Origin: Candidatus Bathycorpusculum grumuli
Lineage (GTDB): Archaea; Thermoproteota; Bathyarchaeia; Bathyarchaeales; Bathycorpusculaceae
Direction of reading: 5' to 3'
Length of the DNA: 34,297 bases
NCBI GenBank assembly: GCA_009776805.1
Contig: WRNB01000012.1
Location: forward strand, 1-34,297
Shown in pieces: positions 1 through 7,760 of the stretch. The translations under genes and the position numbers were made by a program. Each line of letters opens with the position of its first letter. Position 1 is the stretch's first letter. The notes under the pieces were generated by a model, which made no database searches, was not told where the DNA came from, and was given only the letters and a program-made list of their open reading frames with translations.

Positions 1-75
1 GCCGCTCGGGTTAAGCCCAGTCTACTCAACGGTCGTTTTGACCAAGTAACGATCGGGCTAACCAGCAAGGTAAAC
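1..75 (+). ncRNA. Structured RNA candidate, truncated by window edge
   Basis: This segment is clearly richer in G+C than the AT-rich DNA after it and folds into one long interrupted hairpin. Bases 9-18 pair with 55-63 (one bulged A at 14), 20-22 with 51-53, 23-26 with 45-48, and 31-34 with 40-43 around a GTTTT loop at 35-39. The 20/53 pair is G-T, which pairs as G-U only if the + strand is transcribed. In AT-rich archaea such GC-rich islands are typically rRNA, tRNA, SRP RNA or RNase P RNA. I could not match it to any of these, and the 5' part may lie outside the window. The fold is seen; the ncRNA identity and strand are inferred. Confidence 0.4.
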
Positions 76-99
76 TAAAGGCAGGATCTTTCATAAAGT

Positions 100-666
100 C
101 TATTCAGAACTAAAATTTAAATCAATAATAATATTTTTAGGTAAAAAAGTCAACAGTTTTAATATAAGTTTTTCGCGATGTTCTATTATATTTGGACTTT
201 TTTTGATTTTAAGATTTTCTTCTTGGAAGAAACTATACACTAAATCTATGAGTTTATTTTGTGTTTGTTTTTTGGATAATCTGTAAACGGTTTCATCTAT
301 GGCTTGTTCTAAGATTTTAGCACAGTTAGCTTTTCCAAGTTTTCGTCCTAACACCATAAATGTAGCAACTGATGTCACATATTCGTCGGCAAGAATGTCT
401 TCAAAGAGTGTTTGTTCACGGTTACGAAAACGATATTCGTATTGTTGCCATATGAATGAGTGAACTAACATACGTATTAGCAGTTCTTTTGTTGTATTAT
501 TGTTATCTGTTTTTGATAAATATATACTAATTTCTAAGGGGTTACTTTCTTCGATACAACCATACCTATTTTGAGACGTTTTCTTATAAAGTAAAACTTG
601 GATACCAGTTTCTTTAGCAATATCTGGAAATGTATCACCACATACAGCTTCAATTTTTTGCAACAT
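100..666 (-). CDS. Hypothetical protein, 188 aa
   Basis: I do not recognise this family. The protein is soluble, with no signal peptide or membrane segment. The middle has a histidine-containing helix (LVHSFIW, around residue 68) followed about 20 residues later by an acidic helix (LFEDILADEY). That spacing recalls zinc metallopeptidases of the HExxH type, but the HExxH motif itself is absent, so this may be a catalytically dead relative or mere coincidence. The C-terminal third is lysine- and leucine-rich and helical. The ATG at 664-666 is the first in frame. The gene is divergent from the ESCRT-III-like gene across a spacer of about 300 bp. Codon use is A/T-rich like the other chromosomal genes, which supports a real gene. 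Confidence 0.7.
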   Translation of the reverse strand: MLQKIEAVCGDTFPDIAKETGIQVLLYKKTSQNRYGCIEESNPLEISIYLSKTDNNNTTKELLIRMLVHSFIWQQYEYRFRNREQTLFEDILADEYVTSVATFMVLGRKLGKANCAKILEQAIDETVYRLSKKQTQNKLIDLVYSFFQEENLKIKKSPNIIEHREKLILKLLTFLPKNIIIDLNFSSE

Positions 667-714
667 TTTTTGACCACTAATTTTCCAAGTTTTTTCATAT
701 TGTTCTTTTTTCTT

Positions 715-746
715 GGTAAGCCAAAAGCGATCGTTTTTGGTTTGCC
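715..746 (+). other. 32-bp palindrome, hairpin-forming
   Basis: The 32 bases pair end to end around a central CGATCG. The only departures from perfect symmetry are three positions (3/30, 6/27, 13/20) that are G-T. They pair as G-U in a + strand RNA and would be A-C mismatches in a minus strand RNA. It lies in the spacer between two divergent genes, upstream of the ESCRT-III-like gene on the + strand. It could be a leader hairpin, a protein-binding palindrome or a degenerate mobile-element end. The structure is seen; its role is unknown. The rest of the 667-940 spacer shows no gene I can support. Confidence 0.35.
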
Positions 747-973
747 CTGTTCCAACTTTAAATGCTATAGGCGGAAAATCGTTTATTGCTCTACACCTTA
801 TAAAAGTAATAGATTATATACAATTTATTTCTTATTATTTCTCAGCGCAAAATTGTTTTACCTTTCAAATAGATCAGAACTAATTCAAACATTTTAACAT
901 ATATATCTACATATTAGCAAGCATTAAGTACCTCTCAATAGTGAATACATTTTTAGAGGAAGTTATTAATTCA

Positions 974-1624
974 ATGTCTGAAAATTTCGCAAAAAAATGG
1001 GATCAAAAAAGAGAAAATACTATTCTAAATTCAATTAACCAAACAATTAGACCCCCACAACCATTAAAACCAAAATTGGATATGGCAACACGAAAACTTG
1101 ACATTCAAATCCAACGTTTAGAACAAACAAGTGAGCGTTTTATACAAAAAGATAAAGCGTTATTTACAAAACTCGTAGACTCTTATCAACAACATGATAT
1201 GGCTCACGCAAATATTTACGCCACTGAGCTATCTGAAATTCGCAAAATGACCAGAATTGTCATGAACGCTCGACTTGCTCTTGACCAAATAAGCCTTAGA
1301 ATAAAAACCGTGACAGAACTGGGCGACATAGTATCCATGTTAGGTCCGTGTATTGGTGTACTTCGTAGCGTGAATTCTGGAATGGGAGGAATTCTACCAG
1401 CCGCAGAAAATGAATTGGGTGAAATCGGTGATCTACTAAGTGGTGTAATGTTGGAAGCAGGACAAGGTAGCGGAATGTCACTCAACTTTAACACAGTCAA
1501 TGAAGATGCATCAAAAATTTTATCTGAAGCAGCCATAGTTGCCGAACAAAAAATTGGCGCAAGCTTTCCAGATCTACCAACTGGAATGCCAACTGGCGAG
1601 TCAACAGATAAATCAAGAACCTAA
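974..1624 (+). CDS. ESCRT-III/Snf7-family (CdvB-like) protein
   Basis: The Snf7/CdvB family forms membrane-remodelling filaments in archaeal cell division and vesicle formation. The protein fits: a basic N-terminal helix (AKKWDQKRE), a long basic and polar helical hairpin, then repeated amphipathic helices with the family-typical stretch (LGDIVSMLGP...GVLRSVNSGM...ELGEIGDLLSGVM), and a Pro/Thr/Ser-rich acidic tail. At about 216 aa it is the usual length of archaeal CdvB paralogues. I chose ATG 974, which has GAGGA about 13 bases upstream. An in-frame GTG at 941 would add 11 residues but has no ribosome binding site. CdvA and CdvC (Vps4) are not in the window. T-rich stretches just after the stop (1640-1670) would suit archaeal termination. 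Which Cdv paralogue this is cannot be decided here. Confidence 0.8.
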   Translation: MSENFAKKWDQKRENTILNSINQTIRPPQPLKPKLDMATRKLDIQIQRLEQTSERFIQKDKALFTKLVDSYQQHDMAHANIYATELSEIRKMTRIVMNARLALDQISLRIKTVTELGDIVSMLGPCIGVLRSVNSGMGGILPAAENELGEIGDLLSGVMLEAGQGSGMSLNFNTVNEDASKILSEAAIVAEQKIGASFPDLPTGMPTGESTDKSRT

Positions 1625-2068
1625 AAGGTAATTCAACACTTTTACTTTTTTCTATTTTATAACACGTTTTTATAGCTACAAAAATGTATAGTTTATACAT
1701 AAAACATGAATTTATATTTATTATTTAGCTGGGTGTAGAGCATGTTTTCTATCTGTAAACAGTTATGTATAGTAGCCTTTCGTTATTATTTGTAGATTCT
1801 AAAGTTGTATATACATATTCTAAATGATTCAAAAATTGTGTGCTTAAAACACGAATATTACACTATCACATTGACAAAATACACAACCATCACCAAACAA
1901 TAATAACGACTAAAGTATGTGATTTTTCGGCAGAAATTGAGGTTGTGAAATAAATGAAAAACGGAGTAAATGTTGTGTGAAAAATGTTTTACTATAAAAC
2001 ATTATACATAACCAGAACCTGCTGAGAAATAACAGATATATAACAAAAATTTTATAAAAAAAATGAGA
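1625..2068. other. Intergenic stretch, no gene seen
   Basis: This 444-bp spacer separates convergent genes. A T-rich tract at about 1640-1670 could end transcription of the ESCRT-III-like gene. The rest is A/T-rich with short imperfect palindromes around 1690-1710 and no open frame that resembles a protein. Confidence 0.5.
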
Positions 2069-2773
2069 TTAAGAAAGAGCTTCGAGAGCATTTATAGTAT
2101 TTGTGTCTACTTGTAAAACGTTTGATTCTACTAGCACATAATAAACAGTTAACATGATTTGAGGATTATTATAAATTTGCCTGTTTTGAAGTGCCACCAG
2201 TACACCTAACTCTTTATCAAAATAAATGTAAGCATATGACTCATAAGTTGTAGAATAAGTTTCATCGTCCATATCATAGAACGTTCCACTTACAGACATA
2301 AAATTTGTTGTCCGATCACCATCACTATACGGTACAATTTCAACACTATCAATTTCTGCACCTTCAGCATAATCTGGGCGAGATTGTTTACCAACCGCTA
2401 AATTTATAGCATAAATACCCCAGAAACTTCCTTCACCAGAACTAGCTCCTGTTGCAACATCAATTGCACCATCATAAATATAGCTGGTACCATTATGGAA
2501 TTGAGTAATCTCCGTGTACGAGACATTTGTAGATTCAACACCTGTTATCTGAATACGATAATAATCTGTTGAGTTTACAGCAATAAACTCGTTAGGTATA
2601 GCTACACCCTCATCAGCCCACTCTGCAACACCCACCATTTTGTATGTAAATACATCACCAACTTTTACACCTACTTCAGGCCTAACATCTGGTTGAGCCG
2701 CATAAATTACTGCCACTAACACAACTAACAAAACTACAAGTACCAATATTATGTAATATATTTTATGTTTCAT
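2069..2773 (-). CDS. Membrane-anchored extracellular protein, unknown function
   Basis: The protein starts with a short basic segment and a single strong hydrophobic helix (YYIILVLVVLLVVLVAVIYA, residues 6-25), then about 200 residues of polar, beta-strand-type sequence rich in Tyr, Thr and Ser with several Asn-Ser/Thr sites (for example NST, NGTS). This is typical of an N-terminally anchored protein whose body faces outside. It contains a VGDVFTYKM segment, a type of opening I associate with uncharacterised archaeal surface proteins. The open frame extends 39 codons further upstream to 2890. I prefer ATG 2773, because the extension carries no plausible signal and lies in the A/C-rich spacer. 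No enzyme motif is seen. Confidence 0.72.
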   Translation of the reverse strand: MKHKIYYIILVLVVLLVVLVAVIYAAQPDVRPEVGVKVGDVFTYKMVGVAEWADEGVAIPNEFIAVNSTDYYRIQITGVESTNVSYTEITQFHNGTSYIYDGAIDVATGASSGEGSFWGIYAINLAVGKQSRPDYAEGAEIDSVEIVPYSDGDRTTNFMSVSGTFYDMDDETYSTTYESYAYIYFDKELGVLVALQNRQIYNNPQIMLTVYYVLVESNVLQVDTNTINALEALS

Positions 2774-3205
2774 TTGTTGTAACAACTTGTACGTAACATA
2801 TAGCCTTTTTGCCAAATTCACCCGTAAAGAACAAAACGTTTTCGACACAAAATAACTAAACCACCAACCTACACATACATAACCAAACATAACACAACAT
2901 AAATCAAATCACCATTTAGACCTTAACCTAACCCACAATTCAAACATAGATTTTTCGATACAACCAACAAAAACAATAAACACCAACCACCACTACAAAA
3001 AACAACACACCACACAAAAAAATTGTATACATTCAACTATGTGAAAAAAGAGTTTCTTTGCACATTTTAAATCGAACAATAAAAATTTACGTTATTTCCG
3101 TTCAACAAACACAACAACACACACATGTTCATGCACGTATATTCATACGAGCCAAACACATACAAAAATTTTAACAAACTAGAACACTGTAGAGATAAAA
3201 AATGA
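2774..3205. other. Intergenic stretch, A/C-rich on the + strand
   Basis: No gene is supported here. From about 2880 to 3030 the + strand is dominated by A and C, one of the strand-biased blocks that recur across the window. The segment must contain the promoter of the anchored-protein gene, but I cannot pick a clear TATA box. Confidence 0.5.
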
Positions 3206-4102
3206 TTAAAAAAATTCATCTGTGAATTCTTCATCACCATTTGCAGACGTATGGTCATCTTCTTCTGTTTGAGCATCATGTTCAGTATTTAACTGACGTG
3301 ACTGTGGAAGCATATTCGGCGTTAATTGTGATGATACATCTTTTACAAGATCACTGAGAGGTTTACGACATTTACTACATTGAAATATTTTATTACCACA
3401 CTCTGGACAAAACAAATCGTGCTCAATCATACGCTGAAAAATTTCTATTAATACATTCTTATTATGAAGAAATTGCTCATCAGATAACTGAATTTGAGGT
3501 TTGACTTCTGTTTTTAGAGAGGTTTTTTGTGGCGTTATTTCTTGGTAAATTTTACTGATGCTTGTTTTTCCTTCGCGTAATTTTTGTTTGTCATCTTCAC
3601 TTGCTTTTTCAATAATTTTTTTACCCCGCTCAAGTGTCCGAGTTGATACACCTGCTTTTTTGGCAACTAAATCAACAGTTTTTTCGCTGGGCTTGAATTC
3701 AGAAAATGAGTCAACAACAGTTGTCTCTTCTGGCTGGTTAGGTTGGTTTTGTTTATTTTTGGTTTGGTATTTTTTTGCTATAGCCTTTTCGATCTCTAGA
3801 AGAGGCACAGCGAGTTCAACAAGTTGAAAATTGTTTAGATGACGCCGTCGTAGATTAGCTTCGATTACGAACTTTTTTTCCAATAGTTTATCTTCAAAAT
3901 GTTTAACTTCAAAGTCAGGTTCAATACCTAATTCTGTGCAAGCGCGAAAACGGTGGTGTCCGTCAAGAACTTCAAGACTTTCACTGACAATAATGGGATA
4001 ATGTTGTCCTTCTGTTCGAATAGACTCTTTAAGTTGCTCGAATTCTTCTAGGGTCATTGTGGGTAACATTTTTTCGTATTCAGGGTTTAAACGTAGACTC
4101 AT
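3206..4102 (-). CDS. ParB/Srx-fold domain protein with HTH and zinc ribbon
   Basis: Three parts are visible. Residues 1-110 are a ParB N-terminal (ParB/sulfiredoxin-fold) domain with the box II motif GHHRFRA at 48-54, the arginine-rich nucleotide-binding loop of this superfamily. Residues 138-166 look like a helix-turn-helix (VDLVAKKAGVSTRTLERGKK). Residues 232-245 hold two CxxC pairs (C232, C235, C242, C245), which would bind zinc. The C-terminus is acidic and disordered. Known members bind CTP or ATP and act in chromosome segregation or transcription; which applies here is not shown. No ParA gene is adjacent, which argues against a classical parABS locus. The start is the ATG at 4100-4102 with AGGCG shortly upstream. 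The next gene upstream (alaS) is co-directional, 109 bp away. Confidence 0.85.
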   Translation of the reverse strand: MSLRLNPEYEKMLPTMTLEEFEQLKESIRTEGQHYPIIVSESLEVLDGHHRFRACTELGIEPDFEVKHFEDKLLEKKFVIEANLRRRHLNNFQLVELAVPLLEIEKAIAKKYQTKNKQNQPNQPEETTVVDSFSEFKPSEKTVDLVAKKAGVSTRTLERGKKIIEKASEDDKQKLREGKTSISKIYQEITPQKTSLKTEVKPQIQLSDEQFLHNKNVLIEIFQRMIEHDLFCPECGNKIFQCSKCRKPLSDLVKDVSSQLTPNMLPQSRQLNTEHDAQTEEDDHTSANGDEEFTDEFF

Positions 4103-4211
4103 TTTATCGCCTGTGAATTTATGTGATTATGAGTTAATATTTGAACCAAACAATAAATTGTTTGCTTAAAATTTGTGTGTGTTGTTTTTGTTTTTAGTAA
4201 AGTAAAGGGAG

Positions 4212-7013
4212 TCATGGTTTGATTTGTTGTTTGATTGTGGCTTCAACTGTTTTAATGGCTTCTTGTAGTTTATTTGGCAATGTTCCCCCGCCTTGTGCAA
4301 AATTTGGTTTTCCACCTCCACCTCCGCCTATGATAGGGGCAGATTGTTTGATGATTTGTCCCGCGTGAATACCTTTTGCTGTTGCGCAGTCACCTGCCAT
4401 TATCATGATTCGCACTGTTTTTCCGTCTGTTCCGTAGAAAACCACAACTGTTGCAGAATTTTGTTTGATGATTTCACTACCGGTGGCTACCATACGATCA
4501 ACATCAATAACATCACCAAAGTCGCGTTTAACGATGTATACACCGTTAATTTCTTGAGCAACATCCTGTGTTTGTGCTGTTTGACTTTCCTTTTCTGATA
4601 ATTCCTTAATTAAACGTCGTTTGTCTTGCTGAACATTTTTGAAGTCTTTCATGACTTTTTCAACAGTTTTGTCAAGTTTTTCAACTGGTGCACCAATAAT
4701 AGCTGCGACATTCCAAAGCAATATTTCTTGTTTCTGAATTTCTTTAAGTGCCTGAAGTTCAACTGCATAACCTAAACGTTCTACACCATCTTGAACACGT
4801 TCAGTATAAATAATTTTTATTAAACCAACTTCAATTGTGCTTTTAAGATGAGTTCCTGCACAAGCTTCAACATCCCAATCACCAGTTTTAACAACTCGAA
4901 TATCTTTACCTGGAACTGCACCGCCCTGGTAGAGTCTAAACCCGTAACGTGCTTCTGCCTCGTTTCTAGAATACCAAGCTATATCGATTTTTATGTTTGC
5001 CATAATTGCTTGATTTGCTAAAAGTTCAATTTGGTGAATTTCTTCAGGTGTTAAACGTTTATAATGAGAAATATCAAGACGAGAAGTTTCAAGACCTTTC
5101 TGTGCACCTGACTGCCAGACATGATTACCTAGAACACGACGTGCTGCACCATTAACAAGATGTGTTACAGTGTGAGCTTTCATCAAATTATAACGTTTAT
5201 CCCAATTCAAAGAACCTTTAAGGGTTATTCCTTCTTTAAAAGGCGCATTTGCATTAATTTTGTGTACTATAACTTTGTTAATTTTTTGTGTATCTACTAC
5301 TGCAACCATAACACCGTTAAAGTTTAACCAACCTTCATCTGCAGGTTGACCACCACCTTCAGGATAGAAACAAGTTCGATCCAAGATCACATATTTTTCA
5401 TTAACTATTTTGATGACTTTTGCTTCAAATTCTTTCATGTAAGCATCAACATAGTATAGCGGCTCTGTTGGTGGCAATTGTTCTGCAACTTCTTTGAGAG
5501 TTTTTTCTACTTGAATTTGCGCTTCTTCAACAGGTTTATTGGCATTCATATGTCGATTAGCTATAAGAGAATAAAAATTTTCAGGCACATCAACCTGTAT
5601 ACCTTCTTTTTCAGCTACCTGTTTAACAATTTCAGGAGGTAAACCATGTGAGTCATAAAGTTCAGTTAAAGTTGTTTCAGGCAATTTACCAGTGTCTTTT
5701 GTTTTAAGGTCATCAGCTATACGTTTAATCATGCCCTCGCCACGTTTAAGAGTATCTTGGAATTTTTCTTCTTCATTTTTAAGCATTTCAATAATTTCAG
5801 TTTGCATTGTCTTAATCTGTGGAAAATCTTTTGACCAATAGTTAGCTTGTAACTCTATTATATCATATAAACTGTCAATATTAATATTCAAATTTAACAT
5901 TAAACGGTAGGTACGACGGAAAAGCAATCTGGCTAAATACCCTTCTTGAATGTTTGAAGGTACAACACCTTCACTTAACATGAAACTAAGAGTTTTTGTA
6001 TGATCCATTATGGCCCAAGCATTTTCAACTGGAATAAGTTTTTGCTCCAATGTTTTAAGACTAATATCAGTTAGTTGAGAAACACGTTTTCGCAGTACCA
6101 TACGATTTGCAGTTTTATCCACGTTGACAAGACCAGAATATTTTGCAACCTGGGAAAGAAAATCATTATCAACATTAGTTATACCTGCCAAGTCATAAAT
6201 TTTGTTTAGCATATTACCATAGATTGCTTGGAAACAACTTGGTACACCTTGACTTATCCATGTAAAACGATCAATACCGTAGCCTGTATCAACTGTGCGT
6301 ATGGGTAATTCAACAAAGTCATCACCAACCATTTTATACTGCATAAATACAAGGGTACCAACTTCTAAACCGCGCAGTATGCATTCAACATCTGGACCTG
6401 CATTACCGCCGCCAATCCATACACCTTCTTTGTAGACAACTTCTTCACTTTTTATACCTAAAACTTCGGTTACAAAACGGTGATGGAAACGAACAGTGTC
6501 ATCTTTCCAATAGACTTCTTTATCGGGCAGATTAAATGCATGAGCACCACCCATCTCAAAAATGGTTAAATGCCTACCAAATGTTGGTCCAGTATTAGGG
6601 ATATCAGTTAATCGTATACTTGGTTGTGAAATAACTAATGGATTTGCAGGAGGTGGAGAAATGCCTTCGGTTACGTATGGTTGGAAATCAATGATGCTTG
6701 CATGTGTTAGGTAAATGTCGCTTCTCCATCGAGCTACTACAGGGTAAGGTTTGATGCGTGTGTGATTGTTATGTTCGAAAAATGAAAGAAAAGCTTCACG
6801 CATTTCAGGTAGAGTATAACGTTTTGTTGTTGCTGGGTTTCCGATGAACGAGTAATGCCCACATTCGACAGAACTTGATTCTCCACAGGTTTCCATATGT
6901 GGATCTTGTGTCCAAAAATAGTCACCGCATTTTGGACAATGTTTACGTATAAAACCTTCCTGTTTAAAGAATGGTAATTCGTATGCTTCTGCTGGAAAGC
7001 GTTTCTCAACCAT
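4212..7013 (-). CDS. alaS: Alanyl-tRNA synthetase (archaeal type)
   Basis: Charges tRNA-Ala with alanine in the cytoplasm. At 933 aa it has the archaeal domain order. An N-terminal extension carries Cys motifs (CPKCGDYFW and a following C/H pair). The class II catalytic core follows (RPYVTEGI-type region, FEMGGAHAFN, PDVECILRG). Next come the editing domain with zinc ligands HTVTH and CAGTH, and the C-terminal C-Ala domain ending in the glycine-rich GGGGGGKPNFAQGGG motif. I moved the start to ATG 7013: an AGAGGT sequence sits about 6-8 bases upstream, whereas the longer frame to 7031 has no such signal and would add only MHRGNF. Divergent from the small membrane-protein gene at 7189. No key motif appears to be missing. 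Confidence 0.97.
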   Translation of the reverse strand: MVEKRFPAEAYELPFFKQEGFIRKHCPKCGDYFWTQDPHMETCGESSSVECGHYSFIGNPATTKRYTLPEMREAFLSFFEHNNHTRIKPYPVVARWRSDIYLTHASIIDFQPYVTEGISPPPANPLVISQPSIRLTDIPNTGPTFGRHLTIFEMGGAHAFNLPDKEVYWKDDTVRFHHRFVTEVLGIKSEEVVYKEGVWIGGGNAGPDVECILRGLEVGTLVFMQYKMVGDDFVELPIRTVDTGYGIDRFTWISQGVPSCFQAIYGNMLNKIYDLAGITNVDNDFLSQVAKYSGLVNVDKTANRMVLRKRVSQLTDISLKTLEQKLIPVENAWAIMDHTKTLSFMLSEGVVPSNIQEGYLARLLFRRTYRLMLNLNINIDSLYDIIELQANYWSKDFPQIKTMQTEIIEMLKNEEEKFQDTLKRGEGMIKRIADDLKTKDTGKLPETTLTELYDSHGLPPEIVKQVAEKEGIQVDVPENFYSLIANRHMNANKPVEEAQIQVEKTLKEVAEQLPPTEPLYYVDAYMKEFEAKVIKIVNEKYVILDRTCFYPEGGGQPADEGWLNFNGVMVAVVDTQKINKVIVHKINANAPFKEGITLKGSLNWDKRYNLMKAHTVTHLVNGAARRVLGNHVWQSGAQKGLETSRLDISHYKRLTPEEIHQIELLANQAIMANIKIDIAWYSRNEAEARYGFRLYQGGAVPGKDIRVVKTGDWDVEACAGTHLKSTIEVGLIKIIYTERVQDGVERLGYAVELQALKEIQKQEILLWNVAAIIGAPVEKLDKTVEKVMKDFKNVQQDKRRLIKELSEKESQTAQTQDVAQEINGVYIVKRDFGDVIDVDRMVATGSEIIKQNSATVVVFYGTDGKTVRIMIMAGDCATAKGIHAGQIIKQSAPIIGGGGGGKPNFAQGGGTLPNKLQEAIKTVEATIKQQIKP

Positions 7014-7188
7014 AAAGTTACCTCTGTGCAATGTAAATTAAAGTTACTTGGAGAAGGATGATTTTCACAGATTTAAAGTATATCCTATAGTACATTTGCT
7101 TGATGCTCAAATTTACTATTTTGATTATTATTTTATAGTATTAAACGGGTAGATAAATTTTTATGGTCCCGTGTTGTAGACATTAAGT

Positions 7189-7407
7189 ATGCAAATAAAA
7201 ACTCTCGTTATTGAGCTGGTAATACTCTTAGCATCAGTGCTAGTTTTTCGCAGTACTTGGATGATTCTTGATCAATACTTTGGTTCGGAATATGTAGAAA
7301 TCCTGCTTGCAGTTGGCATAATTGTAACGATTTTAGGATTAATTTCAATGAAACGAGAAATGAACAAAAACCCTGAAAATGAAAAAGAGCAACGACCAAA
7401 CATATAA
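7189..7407 (+). CDS. Small two-helix membrane protein, 72 aa
   Basis: A 72-residue protein with two hydrophobic helices (about residues 5-22 and 37-52) joined by a short loop containing DQYFGSEY, and a charged C-terminal tail (MKREMNKNPENEKEQ). The second helix followed by positive charges suggests the tail is in the cytoplasm. No family is recognised. It starts at ATG 7189 with an A/T-rich TATA-like segment (about 7150-7162) upstream. It is divergent from alaS across a 175-bp spacer and lies just left of the IS island. The clean two-helix pattern and normal codon use support a real gene, but its size makes this less certain. Confidence 0.62.
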   Translation: MQIKTLVIELVILLASVLVFRSTWMILDQYFGSEYVEILLAVGIIVTILGLISMKREMNKNPENEKEQRPNI

Positions 7408-7733
7408 ATCCATTAACTATAAAAAACATATTAGGCTTTAGTACTAATTATTGTTTCATCGTATTTACTTGCGTAATGGTGTAATTTTCACATTTTTCTA
7501 CATCCTTTTTTACCATTTAGCATAGTATACGAGCAGTTTGAGAATACAAAAATAATAAACACTAAAAACTATTATAATTTAAGAGTTCCCACGTATAAAT
7601 AAATAACCTGATTTCTTATAATTATACCCACTACCACCAACATTTTTAACCAACAAATTTCAATTTTTACACACCATTCACCATTTCTTTCACAACATAA
7701 CAAAATAAAACTTACAAACCTAACTAAAAAACC
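7408..7733. other. Spacer before the IS island
   Basis: No gene is supported. The spacer contains one copy of a 31-bp sequence repeated at 21017 (annotated separately). Its right part (from about 7620) already turns A/C-rich on the + strand before the element end at 7734. Confidence 0.5.
7534..7564 (+). repeat. 31-bp dispersed repeat, copy 1
   Basis: Starts CAGTTTGAGAATACAAAAA and matches 21017-21047 at 28 of 31 positions in the same orientation. Both copies lie in noncoding DNA next to IS remnants: about 170 bp left of the IS1634-type element here, and about 140 bp left of a transposase remnant for copy 2. This suggests a mobile-element end or a shared regulatory site. Confidence 0.5.
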
Positions 7734-7760
7734 TGAGTTTTTCATTTTTTGTACTATAAA
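7734..7760 (+). repeat. Left terminal inverted repeat of the IS1634-type element
   Basis: Reads TGAGTTTTTCATTTTTTGTA then CTATAAA. It is the inverted partner of 9653-9679 with two mismatches. The decayed transposase frame ends inside it, at the TAG complement at 7754-7756. Confidence 0.8.

Noticed and set aside
598-897. 99-aa frame on the + strand
   Set aside because: It overlaps the hypothetical gene on the other strand and its best-looking part (GKPKAIVFGLP) is the 32-bp palindrome.
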